Shown here in pieces: positions 55,586 through 64,000 of a stretch of 64,000 nt of DNA (position 1 is the stretch's first letter; each line of letters starts with the position of its first letter). The translations under genes were made by a program, and so were the position numbers. Where the stretch lies: NCBI GenBank assembly GCA_029891345.1, contig CM057006.1, forward strand, positions 42,011,056 through 42,075,055, read 5' to 3'. Origin of the DNA: Dryococelus australis. Its lineage: Eukaryota; Arthropoda; Insecta; Phasmatodea; Phasmatidae. A model generated the notes under the pieces. That model did no database searches, was not told the DNA's origin, and was given only the letters and a program-made list of their open reading frames with translations.

Positions 55586-56649
55586 GGGTCCGGGATCGAA
55601 ATTCGGCTGTGCTTTCACTTTTTTTATTGTTTTTTATAACCGAACTTGTTTAATGTGTGTAGAACCGTAAAAATATTTTTCTGCACTAACCAAATTTCAC
55701 TTTTTTGTAGCAACTAATTAAAAGCAGAAAAATAATTTGGTTTCAACAACAAAATATTTAATTACTCTTATACTCTACTCTTTAATATTTTTTAGGACCC
55801 ATTTTGGTGGTAATTTTTGCCTCGATAGCTGTGTAATTACTCACTTAATTCCTTCTGCGGGATTCTCAACGTGGTGTTTTACATGTCTGTTTAATACTAA
55901 CCGCAGTTTCCTTATTTTAATTTTTCTGTGCCTATGTGCGCACCGAGAAAAAATACATGGTTGCGGGAAGGAAATGTCTGTAGGCCTACCCATTTCTAGA
56001 GCCACGAGTATTTGGCGAATTCATTTCGAGGCGAGCTGGACTCCAGACACTTGTTCTTTTCTCCTACTGTTGTGATTGGACATTAAGACACGCCCCGTTT
56101 ATCTGCGAGTCAGTAATAAGCAGGAATCTGTAGCGTGAGTGAGTGTTTAACAGCCTTGTACAGAGGCCTCACGTGATCGCAGTGACCAATAAGCAATCGA
56201 TCATGTCTCGGGCTGTCCAGCCTAGCTTGCTGCCAACTCAATCCGCGAAATGCTCGTGGTTCTACCTATGACCCATCTAGAGTATTTGTTGTTGGTATCG
56301 TCTAAATACTGTTGACGTAAATAGTAATAACAATATAACTAACTGTATATTTTATTCCTGTATGTAATTGTATCCGTAACTATGAATATAGTTCCTTAAA
56401 CAGAAAAAAAAAAAAAATGCAATATTTATATCGTTACCACGACAAACAGAAATGTAGTAAACTAACACAACGTTTTGTTACTTGTACGTTAGTTTTGTTT
56501 CTACTGTCATTAAGCCAGATTACATATCGGTTATGTTGTCACTTTTCTGCTGATTTTTTTTCCAGTGTGCACCTTTGGGGCTGGCGCACGTCGAAAAATA
56601 TAGTTCATTCAACTACCGTTCTTGTTTCCAAAGTCCTCTACGGGATGGT
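55586..56649. other. No recognised gene
   Basis: A 112-codon plus frame (55,737-56,075) is Phe/Leu-rich and could be read as membrane-like, but it has no motif and lies in T-rich sequence. Confidence 0.35.
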
Positions 56650-57187
56650 CCTGAACTATTACAAACGCTGCGAGGCGATTCCCTATGCAAAATGTGATAG
56701 AAAAAAATTACACGGACAATGTTGTACGGTAACTAGTAATGGAGATAGCCACCCTTGAAAATCTATATTTCAAATGGTTCTACCGGAAACTAACGAAACA
56801 CATACACGAGATGAAAGAGACATTCTGCGTATAAAGTTTTCTTTAACGAAGACGTGAAACCTGCGAACAGTTGTGGCGTACAATCATCCCCTACATTGAG
56901 ACAAATTGACAGGATCACAATATAACCACCGCCGCCCCCCCCCCCCCCATCAGGGCCTAGTGATTCAATCGAGGGGATGATAGTACGCCACAACTGTTTA
57001 CAGGTTTCAGGTCTTGGTTAAAGAAAACGTTATTCGCAGAACGGCCCTTTCAACTCGTGTAGGTGTCATTATTTCCAGGTAGAAACATTTGAAATATCGA
57101 TTTTCAAGTACGACATTGTTCGTATGTTTTCTATCCAATTCTGCACAGGGAATCGCCCAACAGCTTTTGTATCTGTGGTTCTGGATC
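56650..57187. mobile_element. Long inverted-repeat element with G/C-run loop
   Basis: Left-arm blocks GGCGATTCCCTATGCAAAAT, AAAATCTATATTTCAAATGG, CGTATAAAGTTTTCTTTAAC and AACAGTTGTGGCGTAC appear inverted in the right arm (GGGCGATTCCCTGTGCAGAA and so on, read in reverse). Arms are about 250 bp with perhaps one difference in five; the loop near 56,935-56,950 is a C run. No coding capacity, ends not defined. Confidence 0.78.
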
Positions 57188-57774
57188 GGACTGTATAGTG
57201 GCAAAAGATCTCCGTATATAGCAATTTATTGGTCAGCGTTATCGAACATGTTCCTGTCAGCCGATAACTTTCGTTTTTATGTTCTCGAACGGATCTACCC
57301 TTGGAGGGATACATATCTTTAAGCTTGCTATGCTTGTACTGTAATGTGAAAGTTTAGGGCGCGTCTCCCTCGTGTGTCGAGCCCTCCGTAATCAGCGATG
57401 TGAGATAGGGACACGGCCGCCTACAAAGCGCACATGTATAAGATAACGTTGCTGTGATTACACCCTTAACGCTGTTCGGCGCACAGGCTACTAATGCTCG
57501 TTTCGCGTGTTCGCCGACGTAGCTCGCCGGTTAGACTCTATTCTTCAGAAAGAAAGTACAATTGCCTCCTTCTCATGCCCTCTTCGTTTCCCCATATGTG
57601 TTTTCTTTGTTTACATGGGGTAAATATTGTGCATTAGTATACGGAAAACGGCGCAGTACAGCGTAATAACAAAAGAGATTTTTTTTTTGTTAGTTAAATT
57701 TCAAACAGGCTCATTTAATACCCGCTACAAACATTCGGCTGTCACTTCGTATAGCGAAATTGTAACCAAGCGTT
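57188..57774. other. No gene or element seen
   Basis: Mixed composition; nothing recognised. Confidence 0.4.
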
Positions 57775-58508
57775 CACTGTTTAAAAATATTTCTTCATTT
57801 TACGGAAAAGTGCTGGTAAAAATTTATCCAGAAGTGTCCGTAAACTCTCCGTAAAATGACGGACACATTGATTTTCAGAAACGGACTTTCCGTAAATTTC
57901 ACGGGACCTCTCCGTTAATTTCCAAGTTAGTTATCTGTACTTTCCGTTTAAAATAAAAAGAGATAGTGAAAATGTCTTTAATTTTCGTTATGCGGGTGTT
58001 CTACTGTGTATAAAAATGATATTAAAAAGTTAAAATATTTTGTACTTAAGCGAGGTTTTAACCCGAGACAAAAAATTTACCAGTCCACGGCTCTAACCAT
58101 TCGCCTACAACTCTCACTTGAAAATTATGGTATAAATTTTATATTTGTATTCGAAAGACAATAGAAAAAATTCCGTTTCTATTAAATGTAGTGTATTTTT
58201 AATGTTGTCAAATGTTACAAACGCCTGATGCTATTTTTTAATATTTGAAAGAATTGGTCATAGTCGCGTGGATAACCTTAACTGCCGCAGAAACGATAAT
58301 TTTCTTGTTACAGTGGCGAAGAAAGCTTCGTGTAGAATCGGCATTGTTCGTCCCCGTAACTCGAAGCCAAAGGGAATACGGAGACTTTCCGTATTACGGA
58401 CTCAACTCCGTTTTTCGTCATTACGGTTACGGATTGCCTTTCCGTATATGCACTGTACATTTCCGTTGAACATTCCGTAAATATACGGAAAATTTTAACA
58501 GTACAGTG
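57775..58508. mobile_element. hAT-like element with iterated TCCGTAA subterminal motifs
   Basis: Ends CACTGTTTAAAAATATTTC and (inverted) CACTGTACTGTTAAAATTTT are similar. Between about 57,800-57,960 and 58,375-58,500 the motif TCCGTAA or its complement TTACGGA recurs many times, denser at both ends than in the middle, as in elements whose transposase binds repeated subterminal sites. A tRNA-like stretch is read on the minus strand at about 58,050-58,115 (GGTTAGAGCCGTGGACTGG ... CTCGGGTTAAAACC). No transposase seen; no clear target duplication. Confidence 0.4.
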
Positions 58509-58945
58509 TGGGCAACCTTCATTAATTCCATGATCTACTTTTATGATGAAGAATGCATTTTTGCATATGCTATTCTTCTTTTGATTTCGTTCTGTCCGCA
58601 CAGAATCCCGAGTAAATTATTTCCCGTACTGTTCGCAACTTAACAGTTAATTATCACTTCTATAGGCTATTCAGGATTAATTTTGCAGTCGTGGAACCAA
58701 TTGCTTCCGACTTAGGCAACTGCAGATCTGCGTCGTCGGAAAACACCTAGGTTGAGATTAAAACTTAGGCGAAAACAAGCCGAGATTAGCTTCTGTCAGC
58801 ATAAATAATTTCACGGGAAACTCGGTTACGAGTGCCAAACTAAACGAAGCAGTTGGCCTGAAGACGGAGACAGTTGCCGCTGGTTTGCCAAGGAAACAAC
58901 ATGTTTCGCTGTGTCGTCGGGTTTTGTCTTCTCCTCGGTGTTCGC

Positions 58946-59105
58946 GGGGCCGTGGTGGTGTAGTGGCTGCGGTGCTCGCCTACCTTCGAGGCGAACGGTG
59001 CTCGCCTACCTTCGAGGCGAACTGGCCTCGATTCCCGGCAGGGTCAACGATTTGTACCGCCCTTTGCTAGTCTCTTTAGATCACAGGTAGTGTAAAAGCT
59101 TTCGC
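58946..59105 (+). mobile_element. tRNA-derived SINE head with internal 26-bp duplication
   Basis: A box TGGTGTAGTGG (58,956-58,966) and a B-box-like GGCCTCGATTCCC (59,024-59,036) mark a tRNA-type head. The segment GGTGCTCGCCTACCTTCGAG then GCGAAC is present twice in tandem (58,971-58,996 and 58,997-59,022), stretching the A-B distance by 26 bp. The 3' boundary is uncertain. Confidence 0.75.
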
Positions 59106-59189
59106 CTTCTCTATTTCCGTTAACTAACATGTAGGCGAAACTTGTCGGGATACTTGCTGCACATTAGCAGCCCCAGCAAAATATTTCGT

Positions 59190-59960
59190 TCGTCTTACAA
59201 AACACGCACTTAAATAAACAATACGTCTGTGTTCGGCCAGGAAAATCAAGACTCTTAAGAGAATATTTAGTTAAATCAACTTTTTTATATTTGCATGGCC
59301 TCATTTGATTACCTTCGTCCGAAAACACAGCTAGAGAGTTTGTTTGTAATTTTTTGTGGAAATTAGGTTAGTATAGGCTGTTCACGGTAAAATGAGCACT
59401 TTTGACCCTGCTTAAGATCTGCTTGTATGCACGTTGTGTATTCTTTCGCCTTACGTGAAATTACCAATGCCACGGGCCTCATCGCTTTATTCATGCGTCG
59501 GTCAAGTGAAACTATGAAATGATTAGAAAAATATTTGCCAAATTTGCTAATTTAAACACTTTAATTTAATAAAAAAAAAGACAAAGCGAAAGAAATAATT
59601 TAAGTTATCACAAATTGTTACCTAACACTTTCTATTCGACGTTAAGATATGGAACTACTTTCCATCCATCGTTACCAACTTCACTCAGTGCGCCCGTTAT
59701 AATATATGCTGGCAGCGGTAGTGACTATTTTCTGAGGTTGATTATAAAAGTGCTCACTTTATCGTGAACAGCTTTTAACAGTGTTTGCTAGTGCTTTTAT
59801 TGATGTTTAATAATTGCATAAAAATCCCAGTAAAAGTAAAGCAGTAAAACTTTAAAAATTATTTATGTACGTTGTCAAGTATTTGAAAGGAAATATATAC
59901 GTTTTAAAACTCTCCCATTTCATCATTGGTCACTTCGGCTGAGGATGTTTTGGTGTTTAC
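59190..59960 (+). repeat. Duplicated segment J, copy 2 (filled site)
   Basis: AATATTTAGTTAAATCAACT, CCTTCGTCCGAAAACACAGCT, then after the L element GTGCTTTTATTGATG and GTACGTTGTCAAGTATTTGAAA follow the order of 55,225-55,585. Divergence is roughly a quarter of bases, so the duplication is old. Confidence 0.72.
59374..59778 (-). mobile_element. TTCACGG-clan L element, complete, reverse orientation
   Basis: TATAGGCTGTTCACGGTAAA at left and TTTATCGTGAACAGCTTTTA at right. The reverse L body (TTTATTCATGCGTCGGTCAA, GTTACCTAACACTTTCTATT, GTTACCAACTTCACTCAGTG) is complete. It sits inside segment J, and comparison with 55,392 shows insertion at a TA that was duplicated. Confidence 0.95.
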
Positions 59961-61007
59961 ACTGAGTTGTAGCGTTCGAATTTTTCTTGAGCGTACTTGT
60001 GAAATCTATTCGATTTTTTTTTCTTTTTTTCTTTCTCTCTCCCGCTGTGAGATCTGGGCTGTGAAGTTCAGTTCGCGCGGGGTATAGGAGTCGGCAGTAT
60101 CTTAGTGCTCTTCTGATCTCTCTCCGCTTGCGCCTGGGCTTTTTTCATTTTCTCACAACCGCTTTTCCCGGGGTCAGGACAAGGTTCCGCCGTCGCCGCC
60201 GCCTCGACAATCAGCAGAAAGGAGGGGGGGGGGTGAATGGATATGCGCGTCGGGCCAATCACCGCTGCACGATACAGGTCACGTGTGTGGGGGGGGGGGG
60301 TAACACTGGCCGACCTTCTGTCTTGACCTGGCCGGGTATCTCTCTCTGCCCCTGCCTGCCAACACATCCTGGCGATGGATTCAATTGCAGCAGCTGCGGC
60401 TGTCGTCGCCGGAGACTCTAGGAGATTTTAATCGGCTGATTTAAACTTCGCAAAAGCGTAAGCCTGTGATCGAATGCTGGTTAACTCTTTAATTAACTTG
60501 CGCGAAAAAGTCGCTCTCATGAAACTCTTGCGTCTTAAAGATTCTCCAGTGGCGAAACAGCATCTTCATAGAGGGGATGTCTTTAAGCACCCTTCTCAGG
60601 GGTTGGTTTTGTCGAGGGGGGGGGAGTGTAAGGGGAATTACCTTCCCACGTTTAGCTTTTGAAAACAAGCAATATTTAAAATTACCACTAAACGTTTCTT
60701 GCAAGTCAGGCTTCACCATGCATGGACTTGATCAAAGACTAAATTCGGACAAAGTTCAGTGATTTTCAACTAATGTTTTTTTTTGTTTAAGATTGAACGC
60801 ATATAAGTACATTTGTAACCCATTCAAATTTTAATTTTAAAATCTTAAATGCTCTTCTTAAATATTAAAAAAATGTCACAATTTTATAAATAATGAAAAG
60901 TTAATTTGAAATTTAAAAATTAAAATTTGGAAGGTTCACAAATCTATAGATTAGTTCAATCTCTAACAAAATATCTTTAGTTGAAAATACTACCACAAAA
61001 AACCGAC
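59961..61007. other. No gene recognised; GC-rich part at 60.05-60.43 kb
   Basis: The GC-rich part has G runs near 60,226 and 60,292 and overlapping ~97-codon frames on both strands, none recognisable. After 60,770 the sequence is very AT-rich. Confidence 0.4.
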
Positions 61008-61227
61008 TAATGCCCAGTTGCGCCATCGTGGTTCGAAACTCGATCCTAGATAGGATGTAAGATTTTCACAGAAAACTGTTGCACCCTCTTCTAACATATT
61101 TGGTTGCACCATTCGAGTTCAAGCTTCAAACCAAAGATGTTAGAAGATGGTGCAACAGTTTTCTGTGAAATTGTTACGTCCTATCTAGGCTCTAGTTTCA
61201 AACCACGATGGCGGAACAGAGCATAAG
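61008..61227. mobile_element. Short hairpin MITE
   Basis: Left arm GTTGCGCCATCGTGGTTCGA, CCTAGATAGGATGTAAG and CACAGAAAACTGTTGCACC are repeated inverted in the right arm (GTTCCGCCATCGTGGTTTGA when reversed, and so on). Arms of about 90 bp with roughly one difference in seven around a ~30-bp loop. Non-coding; target duplication not seen. Confidence 0.82.
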
Positions 61228-61854
61228 ATATTTTTTGTCCTAATTTAGCATTTGATTCCCTATACGCTCATGCATAGTGGAGCCTTGCCTTACACATCTT
61301 CAGTTAAAGAGCAACTAAGTAGATAAGCCACACTCCCACGCTCCGGGCCGAAGCGTTAACACAGAAATATATAACGGACTTATTTCGTATTAATGCGGCA
61401 ACTTCGCGGTTTTTTTTTTCGCGGCGACGTTATGCACGTATTTTCCTACGAAATTCATGCGGATTTTCGCATTCCTAGTTGCGAGGGCCTGTGCAGTTAT
61501 AAATGTGACAGTGTTTTCGACCGCTCGTTAGATTGTCAGCATCGCGAGTGAGAATAAATGAAGGAAGGCGCAGATAAATTTCCTTCTCCTCGTCGAATTT
61601 GGCACCGAGTTACCGCCACTGGCCCCTCCCGAGACACTTTTGCCTCGCTTGTGAATTTCATTTTGGTGTCATCGAAACCTGAAGTTCATGCTGCATAAAA
61701 GATAGATATACGTTATGAAAATTTATTAGAGATTGTATACAATCTCTCAACGGATCTTGGTGAACAAAAACAATTCGTGCCCATCTACTCTCATTTCGGC
61801 TCCCATTATTAAGTTGGAATTTGTTTCGGTAGTAAAATTTTCTGTGCTAAAATA
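61228..61854. other. No gene or element seen
   Basis: A GC-richer patch near 61,590-61,640 has no recognisable feature. Confidence 0.4.
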
Positions 61855-62530
61855 TTGATATGGCCACCATTTTGAAAATAAGTTCCTAACCTCTATCAAA
61901 CACACCACTTGACATCATCTGCCTCAGTACTGCTTGTTTGCCTAATTAGATAGGAATTGGTCAGTTATTTCCCGAGATATGACATAAAAATCTTTATTTT
62001 ATTCACATGGCGCTATCTTACAAAATGGCGGACAAAAATTGTTCCATGTAGATGCAGTTGATAGTTGTAATGTCTACGGTCAGCATTCAATGTTAATTTG
62101 GAATCGATTACATGGTTTCGACGATATAGCATTCTAGGCTAAAGTCGTTACATGGCCGCCATTTTGAAAATAAGTGTCTGACATGCTTAAAACATATCAC
62201 CAAACATTATCTCCATCAGTACTACTTGTTTGCCAAATTTTGTAGGAATAGGTTACCGAGTTATGACATAGTAACTATATTTATTGGTATGGCGCTATCT
62301 TCTATAGCAATTTCATATTTTAGTTTGTTTTGAGTTGAATGTTTATTTATTATTAACGCAATCTTAAAGACCGTACCCTCAGAAATAGTTTAATTGTAAT
62401 TCAGGAGATCGCCTTAAAGTTCTTATTTACTTGTTTGTCTACATTTAATGTATTTCGACAATTCTATTTCTTTGCTTTTATTTTGCTGGTAGCAGTACCC
62501 TTGCCCGCTTCGCTGGGAATATATTTATTA
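61855..62530 (+). repeat. Two diverged ~290-bp units and a 3' hairpin-like motif
   Basis: ATGGCCACCATTTTGAAAAT..AAGT, CAGTACTGCTTGTTTGCC, ATAGGAATTGGT and ATGGCGCTATCTTAC near 61,861-62,024 recur about 293 bp later near 62,153-62,315. The stretch ends in GCAGTACCCTTGCCCGCTTC then GCTGGGAAT, a small GC hairpin seen at the 3' ends of some Helitron-like repeats. Family not certain. Confidence 0.45.
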
Positions 62531-63435
62531 CTCCGCACACATAATTAATAATAGCATTAATAGGTTTTATTATAATATTTTTATTACAAAATTTCAAATT
62601 TACTTTTTAAAAGTAATGAAAAATTTTTTCTTAAAGTAAGAAAATTAATTTTAACATATTATTTTAAATAGCAACCGCCTGCGACTTAGTTATTTTTTCT
62701 CATAAGTTTTATTAAATTTACATTAACTTGTTAGAGCTTCTCTGTATGCTATGTTTATTGTTTTATCATTTTCTGGTAGCAAAATATATTGGTTTTCTAT
62801 GAAGTTCCGGCTTTAGATAACCCGACATATAATCGGCCACGAGAAAAACATCCCTTGCTCAAATCTATTCCCACAAATTTACCTGGTTATCTTATGACGC
62901 CAATTTTTTTTTTTCCGACAGTGGTTGACGTCGCTGCGTGTTACATTTGCGTCCCATAGCTGTTTCAATTTTACCCATCGAGAGCTGGGCACCTAAAACC
63001 ACTCCGGTACGTTCGACGTATGACTGACTGTTGCGGAAGTGCGAAAATCCGTTACCAGTCAGTGTCCTGTCAGCGTTAACTGACGAGCAGGTTGGGCCGG
63101 GTGCGTATGTTGCTTTTGTGTGTATTTTTTTTTGCAAGGGGGGGTGGGGGAGTGTTTATTTTCCCATTTCCGACACGGGGGAGGGCCGGGGTTGTATTTC
63201 ACGCGGCGCGCGAATTGCCATTTCCGCGAGCCCTCCTGTGATGACGAACGTGACGATGTCCCAGATGCGTAGATTACTTCGGTCTTCCCTGGGGCTGTCC
63301 TGCGGCGGCTCCGAGGGTGTTTGCCTAGCCTTCTCGGACACTCGTCGCCGTGCCCGAAGGGCGATTATGCCTCTTGCATTCGGGACCCGCCCGAGACGTC
63401 CTTAAGCTGGCTTTGCAATTAAAACATTGTCACAC
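62531..63435. other. No gene recognised; GC-rich from about 63,030
   Basis: AT-rich first, then a GC-rich block (63,030-63,410) with a G run near 63,140 and a 124-codon plus frame without a recognised domain. Confidence 0.4.
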
Positions 63436-64000
63436 TTTTTGACGTGAATACGTCTTTAGATTTGCGACCGTAGTGGGAGGCAACCCAGAAAATCCGATGA
63501 TAACAAAGTCGGGGGATAAAGTTTGGCATTGAAACTCCGAATATATCGTCTACATTCAAAATTAAATTACACCACTCGATTGCCAAATATCAAAGTATAT
63601 GGTACGTTGAGTGAGGACTGCGAAGCATTACGCGGGGGTATTTTGATTTCGTTTCGCCGCATCTCATTAGTTCCGCGTAGTATAACTTTTGACTAGGAGA
63701 AACTACGACGCTCGTTTGAGTTTCAATCAACAGCTCTCGTCAATATCAATCGATTGCGTGTATAAAAACATTTGTGTGGCGTGGTTATGGTGAAATTGTA
63801 TGCGTTTAATGTATACGCGTCAAAAATCCCAAGTCGAAATACAGAAATCGTATACGGTTGTAAAGAGCATCTCAAAAGCAATCTAGCGATACCCATAAAA
63901 CCCCCATATGATCGAGTGAAGGGGTGTGCCGGGAACGTAAAATAAACATCAAGGCGTCCAAGCCCGTCAACGTAGACGTATTCACCCAAAACAAACGGCT
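63436..64000 (-). repeat. Repeat K, copy 2, reaching the window edge
   Basis: Reverse complement of 54,311-54,892. Ends TTGACGTGAATACGTCTTTA (left) and AGACGTATTCACCC (right) carry GTGAATACGTCT inverted. The outermost right bases (AAACGGCT) still match copy 1, so the element may extend past the window. Confidence 0.8.

Noticed and set aside
58664-58685. Another clan left end (CTATAGGCTATTCAGGAT)
   Set aside because: Similarity stops after about 15 bases and no partner end is nearby.

Overview
The window looks like a gene-poor, AT-rich stretch of a large animal genome, most likely an arthropod. A large-genome (hemimetabolous) insect would fit the Tc1/mariner-type elements, the tRNA-derived SINEs and the lack of any clear gene in 64 kb; this placement is an inference and weak. 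I found no open frame that I recognise as a host gene. The longer frames are low-complexity (CT, GA, CA, TA, poly-G/C), lie inside repeats, or show no motif I know.

The window is dominated by one group of short non-autonomous DNA transposons with TA target duplications, here called the TTCACGG clan. It has three body types. S (about 240 bp; copies near 5.9, 7.3, 14.0, 15.0, 18.0, 22.5, 25.8, 27.1, 32.9 and 50.8 kb) and L (about 410 bp; near 3.1, 8.5, 12.9, 13.5, 28.2, 30.0, 43.4, 46.2 and 59.4 kb, plus a bare end at 47.5 kb) share the terminal inverted repeat GGCTGTTCACGGTAAAGTG. M (about 430 bp; 12.2, 31.7, 36.2, 38.8 and 39.0 kb) has a related TIR and shares subterminal sequence with L at both ends. 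One L copy (3.06-3.85 kb) has its first ~77 bp tandemly amplified, a satellite being born from a transposon end.

Other mobile DNA includes five solo-LTR-like fossils (3.9, 18.5, 33.0, 44.5 and 53.3 kb), an internally deleted Tc1-like element (37.6 kb), a decayed mariner-like element (30.5 kb), long-hairpin elements (17.4, 24.3, 45.1, 56.7 and 61.0 kb), tRNA-derived SINEs (4.5, 12.7, 16.95 and 58.9 kb), a tandem array of tRNA-A-box-like units (10.1 kb), a hAT-like element with iterated subterminal motifs (57.8 kb), and unclassified dispersed repeats (C, D, F, H, J, K).

Many elements are nested: an LTR in an S copy, a TTAA-flanked element in an L copy, a CACT-ended element in an M copy, a hairpin element in an LTR, repeat D in the mariner-like element, and an L copy in one member of a duplicated segment whose sister keeps the empty site. 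GC-rich islands with very long G or C runs (2.1-3.0, 22.7-23.5, 29.5-29.9, 46.7-47.3, 60.1-60.4 and 63.1-63.4 kb) and a compact promoter-like cluster at 40.87-41.00 kb (minus strand) are the only candidates for host regulatory sequence.
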